Origin: Ketobacter alkanivorans
Lineage (GTDB): Bacteria > Pseudomonadota > Gammaproteobacteria > Pseudomonadales > Ketobacteraceae
Length of the DNA: 64,000 bases
Assembly (NCBI RefSeq): GCF_002863865.1
Contig: NZ_CP022684.1
Location: 1,170,931-1,234,930 of the forward strand
Reading direction: 5' to 3'
Positions within the stretch are counted from its first letter, which is position 1. Each line of letters opens with the position of its first letter. A model generated the notes under the pieces. The model did no database searches and was not told the origin of the DNA. It worked only from the letters and a program-made list of their open reading frames with translations. The translations under genes were made by a program, and so were the position numbers. This document shows, piece by piece, positions 18,261-28,951 of this stretch.

Positions 18261-19025
18261 CTAACTCCTCCAACTTAACAAAGTTTCGAACGATTGCTGG
18301 TATTGGTAGTTAAGTTGTTGTTCTGAATACTGATGTTGTTTTGCTATGGGGCAACGCTTGCGCGCTAAGCAAGTGGATTGACAGCTGGACCGATCCGTTA
18401 AACGGTAGTCGATACAGGTGTTCAATTGTTTAACATCACCAGAAAGCGCATTTGCAGGGCAAGCACTGATACACGGCTTGTCTGCACAGGCCGCACAAGG
18501 GGCATCAAAGCTCACCGGTGTTGTGGTTGGCAATATTGTTTCGATCCAGATCAACGCCCGATAGGCATACCACAGGCCAAACACCGGGTTGATACCCAGC
18601 TTCAGGGGTGAATCGCTATGCCAGCCGACCACTCTGCCTAAACTCTGTAACCCTACCGGTAATTCGCCCGGGTACAGAACCTGATATGAAACACCAGGCC
18701 ATTCGGCGAGCAGATATTCCTTCACACATTGAATAGAGTGGGTATCCAGGGGGTGCGCTTGTTGCCACGCAGCTTCGGGCAGGTTGTCCCAAAACGCATT
18801 ACCTCCATTTCCCAACAGTATGAAAGAGCCGTGACTCCCACCGGCACCTACCTGCGCCGATAGAGCTTCTGCCACCGCCTGCGGCAAATCCGCCAAACGA
18901 AAGCTCGCCTGCATATTCAGCCCGAATGCGTCGAGTAAAGTGCTGTTCAACTGCCCGTAGGGGTTTGGCACCGTCATATAAAATTCATCCCTTTGAATAA
19001 CATAGCGGCGGCTCGGCATTTTCAT
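18261..19025 (-). CDS. 4Fe-4S ferredoxin-domain protein of unknown role
   Basis: 254 residues. The C-terminal third has one cluster motif, CAACADKPCISACP, then a second Cys group with C-x-STCLARKRCPI, a spacing recalling the QueG/reductive-dehalogenase-like ferredoxin part. The N-terminal part (LLDAFGLNMQASFRLADLP and FILLGNGGNAFWDNLP) resembles the small N-terminal domain of such proteins, but the protein is too short for epoxyqueuosine reductase (about 370 residues). No signal peptide. A later ATG (MTVPNPYGQ) could be the real start. Function not assigned. Confidence 0.65.
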   Translation of the reverse strand: MKMPSRRYVIQRDEFYMTVPNPYGQLNSTLLDAFGLNMQASFRLADLPQAVAEALSAQVGAGGSHGSFILLGNGGNAFWDNLPEAAWQQAHPLDTHSIQCVKEYLLAEWPGVSYQVLYPGELPVGLQSLGRVVGWHSDSPLKLGINPVFGLWYAYRALIWIETILPTTTPVSFDAPCAACADKPCISACPANALSGDVKQLNTCIDYRLTDRSSCQSTCLARKRCPIAKQHQYSEQQLNYQYQQSFETLLSWRS

Positions 19026-19136
19026 GAGAGCATCACACTGGAATTTTGTAACTAACTGAATTATAGAACTTTATCATGCCCATTTGCGAGGCATGGCTGC
19101 CCCAAAAATGTGCTTTAATCTGTGGTTTTGGAGACG

Positions 19137-19164
19137 TTGACATTCCTCTTAATCCGTATATCCT
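19137..19164 (+). promoter_or_regulatory. Candidate sigma-70 promoter of the cold-shock gene
   Basis: TTGACA (19137-19142), 16 bases, then TATCCT (19159-19164). It would give a 5' leader of about 150 bases, typical of cold-shock mRNAs. Read by eye only. Confidence 0.5.
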
Positions 19165-19321
19165 CAACATTAGCTAGGAAAGTTCGGCTAGATATTTATG
19201 TTCAATCGTTACGAAGTCCCATCAGTAGAACCTCGTCCTTTTAATCATAAGTAACACCATCTCTTCTCAGCTAAACCGCCCTGATAAGGCAAATATACAA
19301 ATGTTTTAATAGGAAAAGGCT

Positions 19322-19528
19322 ATGTCAACAACTACTGGCACCGTTAAATGGTTCAACGAAAGCAAAGGTTTTGGCTTCATAGAACAGGATAACGGCCCTG
19401 ATGTTTTCGCTCACTTCAGTGCTATTCAAGGTTCAGGTTTCCGCACCCTGACTGAAGGACAACGCGTTCAGTTCACAGTCACTCAAGGCCAGAAAGGCCC
19501 TCAGGCTGAGAACATCGTTGCGATCTGA
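19322..19528 (+). CDS. Cold-shock protein (CspA family)
   Basis: 68 residues, a single cold-shock domain with RNP1 KGFGFIE and RNP2 DVFAHFSAI, plus [11 protein letters not shown] at the front and [10 protein letters not shown] at the end. It binds single-stranded RNA/DNA and melts RNA structure. Shine-Dalgarno AGGAAAAGG precedes ATG. The long AT-rich leader from about 19170 is a likely site of post-transcriptional control. Its own terminator follows. Confidence 0.96.
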   Translation: MSTTTGTVKWFNESKGFGFIEQDNGPDVFAHFSAIQGSGFRTLTEGQRVQFTVTQGQKGPQAENIVAI

Positions 19529-19553
19529 TCTAGTCGTTAGATAAGATCTTCTG

Positions 19554-19581
19554 AAAGGCAGGCCTAGAGTCTGCCTTTTTT
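19554..19581 (+). terminator. Terminator of the cold-shock gene
   Basis: AAAGGCAG pairs with CTGCCTTT, 9-base loop, followed by further T residues on the plus strand. Confidence 0.88.
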
Positions 19582-19598
19582 GCTTTGCCAAATAGGAA

Positions 19599-20189
19599 TC
19601 AACAGCGCAACGCTTCGTATGCTTGACGAATTTCAATAAAATGCGCTGGATCACCCCCTCTGTCTGGGTGGTGCTGCCTGGCGAGAGCTTGATAACGCCG
19701 CTTGATTTCATCCATGCTCGCGCCCTGCCCCAAACCCAGAGCCTGCAAGGCATCTTGCTGCCATTTTGCTTTTTCAAAGCGATTCCAGAAACTATCCAAT
19801 AACGCATCCACTTGCTCTTGAGTGGTTTCATGGTAGTGATGCCAATCAAGGTAGTACTCCGCCATCGGGTCGGCTGTTGGTAAATCGTCACTGATCATTG
19901 ACGACTGGCCGCCGACCAGCAAGCGCACATCCAACGTTTCGATCTGCAGAAGCAAGCGCTCCTCCGCCCACAGAGCACGTCGCAACCGATGCAATCCATT
20001 CATGATCAGGAAGTTCTTTTTAAACAGGCTGAGCTCACCCGCGCAATCCAGAGATTCGAATACAGGGTGATCGGAAAGCTCGGTTAACAGGTGATGTACG
20101 CCGTACGGAGCCGCGCTAAGCGAGGCAAGGTTGCGCCTAAGTATGGCAAGGATATCTGGGATTAAAGGGTTCTGCTGACTCGTGTTCAT
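19599..20189 (-). CDS. DnaJ-related protein with C-terminal J domain
   Basis: 196 residues. The N-terminal 115 residues belong to the DNA-J-related family found in gammaproteobacteria (LLTELSDHPVFESLDCAGEL, LFKKNFLIMNGLHRLRR). A J domain fills about 140-196, with the HPD tripeptide in LARQHHPDRGGDPAHFIEIR. It would stimulate a DnaK-type chaperone; the client is unknown. No Gly/Phe or zinc-finger region. It lies 49 bp downstream of lysS's stop only in the opposite sense of gene order (it is upstream, same strand orientation), so cotranscription with lysS is possible. Confidence 0.88.
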   Translation of the reverse strand: MNTSQQNPLIPDILAILRRNLASLSAAPYGVHHLLTELSDHPVFESLDCAGELSLFKKNFLIMNGLHRLRRALWAEERLLLQIETLDVRLLVGGQSSMISDDLPTADPMAEYYLDWHHYHETTQEQVDALLDSFWNRFEKAKWQQDALQALGLGQGASMDEIKRRYQALARQHHPDRGGDPAHFIEIRQAYEALRC

Positions 20190-20238
20190 TTAACAAGCCT
20201 AGCAGAACCCTTCTTTTTGGGGGATATTCGAAGAGTAT

Positions 20239-21738
20239 TTACGCCTGTGGGCGCATATGCGGGAACAGGATAACGTCACGAATGGATGGCGAGTCGGTAA
20301 ACAACATTACCAAGCGGTCGATTCCGATCCCTTCTCCCGCCGTAGGCGGCATACCATATTCCAGCGCGGCAATGTAATCCGCATCAAAGTGCATGGCTTC
20401 GTCGTCACCGGCGTCTTTTTCTTCCACCTGCTTTTTAAAACGCTCGGCCTGATCTTCCGGATCGTTCAGCTCCGAAAAACCGTTGGCAAGCTCACGGCCG
20501 CCGACAAAAAACTCAAATCGATCGGTAACAAACGGATTGTCATCACTACGACGAGCCAGGGGTGAAACCTCAGTTGGATATTCGGTGATGAACGTGGGGT
20601 TCTTCAGCCGATGCTCAACGGTTTCCTCAAAGATCTCAATTTGCAGTTTGCCCAGGCCATAGGTCGGCTTAACCGCCACACCCAGTTTTTTGCACACGGC
20701 GGTGGCTGCTTCAATGGTACTGAGATCTTCTGCTGTCAGATCAGGGTTGTATTGAAGAATGGAATCGAACACGCTGATGCGGGCAAACGGCGAACCGAAG
20801 TCGTATGTTTCGCCCTGATATTCAACATCGGTTTTACCCAGCACATCCATAGCAATAGTGCGCAACATGTCTTCGGTCAGATCCATCAGATCTTTGTAAT
20901 CCGCGTATGCCTGATAGAACTCCACCATGGTGAATTCCGGATTATGACGTGTAGACAAGCCTTCGTTGCGGAAATTGCGGTTGATTTCGAATACGCGCTC
21001 AAAGCCACCCACCACCAGACGCTTCAAATACAGCTCCGGCGCGATACGCAGAAACAGCTCCATATCCAGCGAATTATGGTAGGTAGTAAAAGGGCGTGCT
21101 GTTGCACCACCAGGGATCACCTGCATCATGGGCGTTTCCACTTCAAGATACCCACGGGTGCGCAGGTAGTCACGAATGCCTTCCACCACAGCGGTGCGAA
21201 CACGGAAAGTTTCCCGCACGTCTTCATTGACGATTAGATCCACGTAGCGCTGACGATACCGCAGCTCCTGATCCGCCAGCCCTTTGTGCTTATCCGGCAG
21301 CGGACGCAGGGATTTTACTAAATGATCGCACTCTTCAATATGAACATAAAGATCGCCTTTGCCAGACTTCTGCAGGGTTCCGGCCACACCGACGATGTCC
21401 CCCAGATCCCAGGTTTTTATGTCATCTAATACAGTTTGGGGCAGCGCTTTACGGTCCACATAAAGCTGAATACGGCCGGTCATATCCTGCAATACGATGA
21501 AGGCGCCGCGATTGAGCATGACCCGCCCGGCAACTTTAACGGGAATGGCCAACTCTTCCAGCTCTGGCTTGGTTTTCTCGCCATACTGCTCTTGCAGTTC
21601 GGAGCAATAATGCTCACGACGAAAGCCGTTAGGAAAGGCATTGCCTTTCTCACGTTTGCTGGCCAACTTTGCACGACGTTCGGCGATGAGTTTGTTCTCG
21701 TCCTGTTCCGCTGCTGGTTGCTTCTGTTTGTCTGTCAT
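20239..21738 (-). CDS. lysS: Lysyl-tRNA synthetase, class II
   Basis: 499 residues, full length. It charges tRNA-Lys. The N-terminal OB-fold anticodon-binding domain (about 65-165, [20 protein letters not shown]) precedes the class II core with motif 1 ([20 protein letters not shown]), motif 2 ([20 protein letters not shown]) and motif 3 ([13 protein letters not shown]). It lies 60 bp downstream of prfB, the usual gammaproteobacterial pairing. Confidence 0.98.
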   Translation of the reverse strand: MTDKQKQPAAEQDENKLIAERRAKLASKREKGNAFPNGFRREHYCSELQEQYGEKTKPELEELAIPVKVAGRVMLNRGAFIVLQDMTGRIQLYVDRKALPQTVLDDIKTWDLGDIVGVAGTLQKSGKGDLYVHIEECDHLVKSLRPLPDKHKGLADQELRYRQRYVDLIVNEDVRETFRVRTAVVEGIRDYLRTRGYLEVETPMMQVIPGGATARPFTTYHNSLDMELFLRIAPELYLKRLVVGGFERVFEINRNFRNEGLSTRHNPEFTMVEFYQAYADYKDLMDLTEDMLRTIAMDVLGKTDVEYQGETYDFGSPFARISVFDSILQYNPDLTAEDLSTIEAATAVCKKLGVAVKPTYGLGKLQIEIFEETVEHRLKNPTFITEYPTEVSPLARRSDDNPFVTDRFEFFVGGRELANGFSELNDPEDQAERFKKQVEEKDAGDDEAMHFDADYIAALEYGMPPTAGEGIGIDRLVMLFTDSPSIRDVILFPHMRPQA

Positions 21739-21798
21739 GGTGATGCCTTTTTCGTGGTTAAGTATGCCAAGGCAAGCTCGGCATCTTAATGCGATAGA

Positions 21799-22894
21799 TT
21801 ACAGTCCGGCCTTTAGACTGGCCTCAATAAATTGATCCAGATCCCCATCCAATACAGCGTTGGGGTTGGAGCTTTCCACTCCGGTACGCAAATCCTTAAT
21901 GCGGGACTGATCCAGCACATAAGATCGGATCTGGCTGCCCCAACCGATGTCTGATTTGGCGTCTTCCATCGCTTGCTTTTCAACATTCTGCTTCTGGATT
22001 TCCATCTCATACAGTTTTGCACGCAACTGTTTCATGGCTTGATCTTTGTTCTTGTGCTGGGATCGGTCATTCTGACACTGGGTAACAATGCCGGAGGGCA
22101 TATGGGTAATCCGCACCGCAGATTCGGTTCGGTTAACGTGCTGTCCACCCGCTCCGCTGGCACGATATACGTCGATCCGCAGATCCGCTGGATTGATCTC
22201 GATTTCGATATTGTCGTCAATCTCTGGTGATATAAAGACTGAAGCGAACGAGGTGTGTCGACGATTTCCGGAATCGAAGGGCGATTTACGCACCAGACGA
22301 TGAACTCCCGTTTCGGTTTTTAACCAGCCGTACGCGTATTCGCCCTGGAAGTGAATGGTGGCACTTTTGATACCCGCCACTTCGCCATCGGAGACTTCGA
22401 TCAGTTCTGTTTTAAAACCGGCACGCTCACCCCAGCGCAGATACATGCGCAGTAGAATATTGGCCCAATCCTGCGCCTCGGTGCCACCGGAACCAGACTG
22501 AATATCCAGATAACAGTTATTGGCATCCATCTGACCGGAGAACATACGCAGAAACTCTAGGCGAGCCACGTCGGCTTCCAGCTTATCCAGCTCAGCCTCG
22601 ACATCCTGTACGGACGCTTCGTCGTTCTCCTCTACGGCCATATCGAGCAACTCGCTGAGGTCGCTGACACCAGCGGAGAGATTCTTGAGGGTGGATACAG
22701 TTAACTCCAGTGAGGCCCGCTCACGACCCAGATCCTGGGCCCGCTCGGGATCGTTCCAGATGCTGGGGTCTTCTAGTTCGCGGTTTACTTCGTCAAGACG
22801 TTCGCACTTGATATCGAAGTCAAAGATACCCCCTCAACGCGTCGCCGCGCGCTTGAAGGTCTTTGATTTTATTGAGAATTGGATTGATTTCCAT
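21799..22894 (-). CDS. prfB: Peptide chain release factor 2 with programmed +1 frameshift
   Basis: The gene starts at ATG 22894 and encodes 24 codons ([24 protein letters not shown]) before an in-frame TGA at 22820-22822. A +1 shift at CTT-TGA-C continues as [20 protein letters not shown] to the stop at 21799, giving 364 residues. The site AGG GGG TAT CTT TGA C matches the E. coli recoding site base for base, including the internal Shine-Dalgarno-like AGGGGG. RF2 reads UGA and UAA; the shift makes its synthesis self-limiting. Anticodon tripeptide SPF (in VRKSPFDSG) and catalytic GGQ (in [15 protein letters not shown]) are present. Confidence 0.97.
22819..22834 (-). promoter_or_regulatory. prfB: Programmed +1 frameshift site of prfB
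   Basis: AGGGGG, TAT, CTT, TGA, C on the minus strand. The slip occurs on CTT when RF2 is scarce, using the AGGGGG interaction with 16S rRNA. Confidence 0.96.
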
Positions 22895-22975
22895 GGGTGT
22901 CGACTATCCGGAAAATGCACATGAATGTGGAAAGGCGCGTATTTTACCGGTCAATGGAGCGAGTATCCAGCCAAA

Positions 22976-25936
22976 TTAGTCGGCGCTGGCGGGCGAAGCT
23001 GTTGTTGGGTGTGAATGCTGCAGATAACGCTCCAATGTCGACTTCAACACATCGAATTCCAGAGGTTTATTCAAGACCTCATCCATTCCCGCATGGTTGG
23101 CATTTTGCTTCAACTCATCCATGACATGGGCGGTGAGTGCTATTACCGGCTTTCGCACATGGTGCAGTTTCGATTCCTGCTGACGCAATGCTCTGGTAGC
23201 GTCGAATCCATTCATAATGGGCATTTCGCAGTCCATCAGCACTAGATCATAGGCTTGGTAATCTTTCAGCAAGCGATCCAATGCTTCTCGACCATTGCCC
23301 ACCAAGTCAAATGCAACCCCCATTTTGTCGAGCATTTTGGCCACTACCATCTGATTGACCTGGTTGTCCTCCGCTATCAATATTCGCTTGCCACCAAAAC
23401 AATTGTCACCGTCACGGGAGGGGGCGCTATGGGGGGCAACCTCCGTCAGCCCCAACATCATATCAAGTATCGGATCCAGGATACGTTGAACAACAACCGG
23501 GCGTGTGATGGAGCGCACCTGAGCCGACCTGCTTTCCATCATGGGGTTCACAACGGCACTAGCCTCTCCAATGGGCGCTATTAACAGGCAGAATATACCC
23601 TGGCTGTGTATCTCGTTTTTTAACTGGGTGCACCAATCCACCCCACCTGCATCCAGCAATTGCTGGTTAATGATTACCAGATCAAACCGCTTACCATCGG
23701 GATCATCGCGCAGCAGCGAGAGTGCATCCGCACCACCACTGGCAGTAACTGGTTCGATACGTTGGTGACGCATTACTTCGGCCACCGCCTCCTGATAACC
23801 GCGAGAGCCATCGATGATCAATATGCGTTTATTGGCCAGCACCCACATGGATCTGTGCCGCAACGCCGCTCTTGCAGTTGAGCCCACAGGGCAATCAATG
23901 CTGAAACGAAACACGCTGCCTTGACCAGGCATGCTGTGTACTTCGATGCCTCCGGCCATCATCCCTGCCAAGCGATCACTGATGGTGAGGCCCAGCCCCG
24001 CGCCTCCGAATTCACGTGTAAGGGAGGTGTCGACTTGCATAAAGGGCTGGAACAGGGCTTGCTGTTTATCCAACGGGATGCCAATTCCGGTGTCCTGAAT
24101 CTCAAACAGCAACCGACATGTTTGATCGACATGCTGATCCGGTTTTTGACTGACCCGCATGATCACTGAGCCATGCTCGGTAAACTTGAATGCGTTACTA
24201 ATGAGGTTCATGAGCACCTGGCGCAGCCGGGTTGGATCGCCCTGAATGCCCTCAGGTATGCCGGGGTCGATGGAGATGATGAACTCTAAGCCTTTACGCG
24301 CGGCAGTCGTCTGGAACACACTGGCGATCTCTTCACACATTGCCTGCAGTTCGATATCCAGCGTTTCTAATTCCAGTTTGCCTGCTGCAATCTTGGAGTA
24401 GTCCAAAATATCATTGATGATGTTTAACAATGATTTCCCTGAACTATCAATGATGCTTAGATACTGCTGTTGCTGAGGATCAAGGTCTGTATCTTTCAGC
24501 AGTTCGGCCATTCCCAGCACGCCGCTCATAGGGGTACGGATTTCGTGGCTCATCGTAGCAAGAAATTCGCTTTTCGCGCGGCTCTCGGCTTCTTCTTCAA
24601 ACACTCTCTGGTGGGTTTTGAGTTCCTCCACCTTGGCATTGTAACGCACCTTCAGGTAACGCTCGTGCTCATCCTGCGCCAGTTTTTCGTTTTCCAGCGC
24701 GCGCTTTTGGGCTTCGGATTTTTGCCGCCGCTCCTGATTAATACGATCGGCCAATGCAAACGAGAACAGCACAACCATCACCATGAAGCCAACTTGAAGT
24801 GTGTTATGGGAGGTGCCACTGGGCGGCAAAATACCGATTTTTTCAGCCACCACCAACAGCCCGATGATGAACAAGGTAGCATTGGCAAGGATATGATAGC
24901 GTGCCTCGCGCAGGCCATTTTGAAACGTCACACAGCCAACCAGCAGACTGATAGCAGCAGCGCTAAAACCCACTACTGCCGCCATCAGTACCGCCAGATA
25001 ATACGGAAGCACAAAAGCACTGAAGAAGACGCCTGCATACAGTACAGCGCATACTCTGACTAGTTTGAAGAAACGCGGGTTGTTACGACTTAAATGCAAT
25101 AAAGACGCGGTGAAAGCGCAATTGAACAGGCCATAAACGCCCAGCGACATCATTAAAGCCCACTGATTCATGGCTGGAGCAGCAGGCCAGAGGTATTGGA
25201 AGCCAAAGCCATTATAAGCCCCCATAAAAAGGCCCACACCAATGACCGACCCTGCGTAATACACATAGGAGGGGTGGCGCACACTGACATAAATGAACAG
25301 GTTATACAGCACCATCACCAACAGCACACCAAAATACAGCCCCTGCACCATCAGGTTTCGCTGGCGGTGCTGATAAAATGCGTCTTTGTTCCACACCAGC
25401 AACGGCAGCCGCAAAGCCCCCTCTGATTCCACTCGGATGTAAATTAAACTCAGGCTATTGGGTGAGATGGGCAGCGGAACTACAAAGTTGCGATGCGAAA
25501 CCGGACGCGATGAGAAAGGAAGCGAATCCCCCAGAACAAACTCGGTCAGCGGCTTTTCCTGCTCGGTAGGCAAGTTGATAAAGCGATACACCCTGACATC
25601 ATCTAACTGGGGATAGGCGATCTCAAGCAGGCCATCCAGTGGATCTGAGGTGTAGTTAGCGACGGAAAAACGCAGCCAATAGCTAGCCGAATCAAATCCA
25701 AAGGCGGCGATACTGGAATCCACCGGCTGCCAGCCATTCTGAAAGCGAGCCTGATGCAGAGTCCAATCCCCACGCTCATCCCGCAGGTATTCAACGCCGG
25801 ATTCAATATTAAGACTGGTAAAGTGACGATCGGTAATTTGAACAGGCACAACGGCGCTGACGCTGTTATGCAACAACGCGATTAATAGAACAATCAGGAA
25901 ATAACACGGCCGAACTACCCCAGATCGCAGCGACAT
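22976..25936 (-). CDS. 7TMR-DISM hybrid sensor histidine kinase
   Basis: 986 residues from ATG 25936 (TTG 25951 is alternative). Signal peptide, periplasmic 7TMR-DISMED2 domain (about 35-185, [20 protein letters not shown]), seven membrane helices (about 200-400) and a coiled coil follow. HisKA has His 464 in [14 protein letters not shown]; HATPase has [12 protein letters not shown]. Two receiver-like domains end the protein. The first (about 690-810) is degenerate: [12 protein letters not shown] and [11 protein letters not shown] lack the phospho-acceptor Asp. The second is intact ([24 protein letters not shown]). The N-terminal sensor is related to those of the two diguanylate cyclases at 38.7-42.6 kb. 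No Hpt or partner regulator adjoins it. It lies upstream of prfB on the same strand with an 82-bp gap. Confidence 0.9.
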   Translation of the reverse strand: MSLRSGVVRPCYFLIVLLIALLHNSVSAVVPVQITDRHFTSLNIESGVEYLRDERGDWTLHQARFQNGWQPVDSSIAAFGFDSASYWLRFSVANYTSDPLDGLLEIAYPQLDDVRVYRFINLPTEQEKPLTEFVLGDSLPFSSRPVSHRNFVVPLPISPNSLSLIYIRVESEGALRLPLLVWNKDAFYQHRQRNLMVQGLYFGVLLVMVLYNLFIYVSVRHPSYVYYAGSVIGVGLFMGAYNGFGFQYLWPAAPAMNQWALMMSLGVYGLFNCAFTASLLHLSRNNPRFFKLVRVCAVLYAGVFFSAFVLPYYLAVLMAAVVGFSAAAISLLVGCVTFQNGLREARYHILANATLFIIGLLVVAEKIGILPPSGTSHNTLQVGFMVMVVLFSFALADRINQERRQKSEAQKRALENEKLAQDEHERYLKVRYNAKVEELKTHQRVFEEEAESRAKSEFLATMSHEIRTPMSGVLGMAELLKDTDLDPQQQQYLSIIDSSGKSLLNIINDILDYSKIAAGKLELETLDIELQAMCEEIASVFQTTAARKGLEFIISIDPGIPEGIQGDPTRLRQVLMNLISNAFKFTEHGSVIMRVSQKPDQHVDQTCRLLFEIQDTGIGIPLDKQQALFQPFMQVDTSLTREFGGAGLGLTISDRLAGMMAGGIEVHSMPGQGSVFRFSIDCPVGSTARAALRHRSMWVLANKRILIIDGSRGYQEAVAEVMRHQRIEPVTASGGADALSLLRDDPDGKRFDLVIINQQLLDAGGVDWCTQLKNEIHSQGIFCLLIAPIGEASAVVNPMMESRSAQVRSITRPVVVQRILDPILDMMLGLTEVAPHSAPSRDGDNCFGGKRILIAEDNQVNQMVVAKMLDKMGVAFDLVGNGREALDRLLKDYQAYDLVLMDCEMPIMNGFDATRALRQQESKLHHVRKPVIALTAHVMDELKQNANHAGMDEVLNKPLEFDVLKSTLERYLQHSHPTTASPASAD

Positions 25937-26014
25937 TCCAAACCCAACCAATCAGTCATCCCTTAACTATAGTCCAGTTGGCAGATCTCGTAACAGGCTG
26001 ATTTAATCCAATTT

Positions 26015-26998
26015 TTACATGGCAGCCTTGCTGAAGCGGCCACGATATTCGCGGGGTGAAAGCCCCACTTTGCGCTTAAACATCTTCGAAAAAGATGAAA
26101 CGTCTTCATAACCGACTTTTTGAGTGATCTCGGCGATCGTTTGGGCGCTGGATTCCAAAAACTTTTTTGCCACCTCAATTCGAACTGTTTGCAGGTAGGC
26201 CAGCGGAGATTCTCCTGTGGCGGTTTTAAATCGCCGAATCAAGGTGCGGGGGCTCATGGCGTATTGTTCTGCCAGCCAGGCCAATGAAAAGTCCTCGGCA
26301 TAGTGTTCATCAATCCACTCCTGCACGGCTTTCACGGTTTCATCGCTGTGATACTTGTTCTGATGGGTGGCAAAATAGCTTAATTGGGAGTGTCGACCGG
26401 TATCCAGCACCATGGCTTTGGCGGATTCGATTGCCGTTTCGTGGTCGATATACAGCTCGATCAGGTAAAGCGCCATATCAAACCAGGCGGTGCCACCGCC
26501 GGAGCAAAACACCTGGCCATCAGTGGTAATTAATTGCTCCGGCACCAACTGAACTTTGGGGTAGCGAGCTTTGAAGCGCTCTGCATGCGCCCAATGAGTG
26601 GTGGCCTTGCGGCCATCCAGAATACCCGCTTCGGCCAGAAAGAATGCACCGGTGCAATTGCTGATGATTTGGGTGCCTCGACTGGCGTAGTCTTTTAACA
26701 GGCTAATCAGTTCGCCATTGGTTTGCAGCGCCTTGTCGACATCACCACCAATGGACGGCACCAAGATAACATCCACGTCACCGATTTGATCAAACCGACT
26801 GTGAGCATTCACCACAATATTGTTCAAACAACGAATCGGGTTACCGTCTCTGGTGGACAGCTGCACATCAAATTTGGGTTCCATGTGCTTGCCGCTGAAA
26901 TAGTTCCACGCTGTGCCGGCGGTGGATAAAAGATCAATCACGCCAACCACAGAGGTCGCAAAGGCATAGTCAAAACCGAGAATGCGTACTTTAATCAT
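26015..26998 (-). CDS. GlxA-family AraC-type regulator (DJ-1/PfpI plus AraC HTH)
   Basis: 327 residues. The N-terminal DJ-1/PfpI-like domain (about 1-185) has the elbow QIISNCTGAFFLAEAGILDG with its Cys at the nucleophile position; C-terminal AraC helices (about 220-320) include LAEQYAMSPRTLIRRFKTAT and ITQKVGYEDVSSFSKMFKRK. Such proteins control catabolic operons. It is divergent from the acyl-CoA dehydrogenase gene, 120 bp apart, making that operon its likely target (inference). Confidence 0.92.
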   Translation of the reverse strand: MIKVRILGFDYAFATSVVGVIDLLSTAGTAWNYFSGKHMEPKFDVQLSTRDGNPIRCLNNIVVNAHSRFDQIGDVDVILVPSIGGDVDKALQTNGELISLLKDYASRGTQIISNCTGAFFLAEAGILDGRKATTHWAHAERFKARYPKVQLVPEQLITTDGQVFCSGGGTAWFDMALYLIELYIDHETAIESAKAMVLDTGRHSQLSYFATHQNKYHSDETVKAVQEWIDEHYAEDFSLAWLAEQYAMSPRTLIRRFKTATGESPLAYLQTVRIEVAKKFLESSAQTIAEITQKVGYEDVSSFSKMFKRKVGLSPREYRGRFSKAAM

Positions 26999-27118
26999 AA
27001 CTGTCTAATTCAGCCCTGTATTAGTCATAAATGACAATTACACACTCGGAACAACAATGCAAATATGATCCATCATTTTCCACAACAACACTGGGTATAT
27101 TTTCGCCAGGAGGGATAC

Positions 27119-28909
27119 ATGCCGCTTTTATCACGCCGGGATCTGGAATTTTGTCTGTATGAGATGATGGATACCGAGGGCCTGCTGCAACACCCCCGTT
27201 ATACCGATCATTCGCGAGAAACCTTTAGCCAGACCATGGACACGGCAGAACAGGTGGCGGAAAGATATTTTGCACCCCACAATCAGCTGGCAGATGAGAA
27301 GGAGCCCTGGTTTGATGGCGAACAGGTGCACACCATCCCCGAGGTAAAGGAGGCGTTCCGCCACTATGTGAATTCCGGCCTGCTCAACGCGCGCCTGGAT
27401 TTTGATGAGGGCGGCATGCAGTTACCGCACATTATTGCTGCGGCCTGCTCGGGCTACATAACCTGCGCCAACCCATCCAGCGCAGCCTATCCGTTTCTGA
27501 CCATGGCCGCAGCCAATCTGATCAAGCACTTTGCCAGCGATGACTTAAAGAGCCTGTACTTGCCGTTGATGCGCACCGGTATTGCTGCTGGCACCATGGC
27601 CCTGACGGAACCCGATACCGGATCCTCACTGGCAGACATCAAAACCAGCGCCACCCCTGTCGATGGGGGACATTACCTGATTCGCGGCAATAAAATGTAC
27701 ATCTCCGGTGGTGATCAGGATATTACCGACAACATCGTGCATTTGGTGTTGGCGAAAATCAAAGGCGCGCCTGCGGGTGTAAAAGGCATCTCGCTGTTTC
27801 TGGTACCAAAATGGCTGGTGGACGAAAACGGCCAGCCACTGAAACGAAACGATGTGAAACTGGCCGGGCTACTGCACAAAATGGGTTATCGTGGCACTAC
27901 CTCCACGGTACTGAATTTTGGTGAGCAGGATCAATGTGTGGGCTATCTGATTGGCGAAGCCCATCAGGGCCTGAAATACATGTTCATGATGATGAACGAA
28001 GCGCGGGTGGGTGTGGGCCTGGGTGCCGCTGTCATCGGCTATCGCGGCTACGTGGAATCTTTGGCCTACGCCAGAGAGCGCCCACAGGGGCGCCACCCCA
28101 GCAACAAAAACCCTGAATCCAAACCAGTGGCGATCATCGAACACGCTGATGTGAAACGCATGCTGCTGGCGCAGAAAGCCTACGCGGAAGGCTCTATCGC
28201 CCTGTGTCTGTATGCCAACCATCTGATCGACCGCATTGAAACCTGTGATGATAAAGATCAGCGCAAACCATTGCAGGAATTACTGGACCTGTTAACCCCC
28301 ATCGTCAAATCCTGGCCTTCGGAGTTCGGCCCCAAGGCCAATTCACTGGCGGTACAAGTGCTGGGGGGGGCCGGGTATATCCGTGAATATCCGGTTGAGC
28401 AGTGTTACCGGGATAACCGCTTGAACCCTATTCATGAGGGCACCCACGGCATTCAAGCCATGGATCTGCTGGGCCGTAAATTGTGGCAGTCCGGTAGCCT
28501 GGGTCTGCAAACACTGGCAACCGAGATTCAACAAACGCTTCAACAGGCGGCAGAATTTGATGAGCTGCACGAGCATTGCCAGCAACTGCAACAAGCGCTG
28601 GCCCTGATGCACACCACGACCCAGAACCTGGGGGTACAACTGCAACAACAGGGCCCGGATATCGGCTTGGCCAACGCTTCGGCTTACCTGAGCCTGAGCG
28701 GCCATATCGTTGTGGCATGGCTTTGGTTATGGCAAGCTACTGCGGCAATGAAAGCACTGCAAAGTGGGTCTGAGGAAGACTTTTACCGGGGTAAACTGCA
28801 CGGCTGCCAGTTTTTCTTCCGCTGGGAGCTGCCCAAAATTCAGCACTGGAGCAACCTGCTGCAAAGCGCTGATGACACCTGCCGCACCATGCAGAACAAC
28901 TATTTCTAA
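27119..28909 (+). CDS. Acyl-CoA dehydrogenase (long form, C-terminal extension)
   Basis: 596 residues from ATG 27119, which has a near-perfect AGGAGG seven bases ahead; the frame opens 54 bases earlier without such a site. It oxidises an acyl-CoA to the 2-enoyl-CoA with FAD. Visible motifs are MALTEPDTGSSLADIKTSAT (FAD/substrate loop), YIRGNK-like YLIRGNKMYISGGDQD, MMMNEARVGVGLGAAVIGYR and the catalytic Glu region NPIHEGTHGIQAMDLLGRKL. The length and the extra 100-residue C-terminal helical domain match the FadE5/DmdC-type subgroup. It pairs with an enoyl-CoA hydratase 42 bp downstream. Chain-length preference is unknown. Confidence 0.92.
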   Translation: MPLLSRRDLEFCLYEMMDTEGLLQHPRYTDHSRETFSQTMDTAEQVAERYFAPHNQLADEKEPWFDGEQVHTIPEVKEAFRHYVNSGLLNARLDFDEGGMQLPHIIAAACSGYITCANPSSAAYPFLTMAAANLIKHFASDDLKSLYLPLMRTGIAAGTMALTEPDTGSSLADIKTSATPVDGGHYLIRGNKMYISGGDQDITDNIVHLVLAKIKGAPAGVKGISLFLVPKWLVDENGQPLKRNDVKLAGLLHKMGYRGTTSTVLNFGEQDQCVGYLIGEAHQGLKYMFMMMNEARVGVGLGAAVIGYRGYVESLAYARERPQGRHPSNKNPESKPVAIIEHADVKRMLLAQKAYAEGSIALCLYANHLIDRIETCDDKDQRKPLQELLDLLTPIVKSWPSEFGPKANSLAVQVLGGAGYIREYPVEQCYRDNRLNPIHEGTHGIQAMDLLGRKLWQSGSLGLQTLATEIQQTLQQAAEFDELHEHCQQLQQALALMHTTTQNLGVQLQQQGPDIGLANASAYLSLSGHIVVAWLWLWQATAAMKALQSGSEEDFYRGKLHGCQFFFRWELPKIQHWSNLLQSADDTCRTMQNNYF

Positions 28910-28951
28910 TTATTCAAAAAACCAATTTACCGAAGCAATGACGAGGACACT

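Noticed and set aside
21799..22650. A shorter prfB starting at the internal ATG near 22650
   Set aside because: The upstream frame with the recoding site AGG GGG TAT CTT TGA C explains the full 364-residue RF2.
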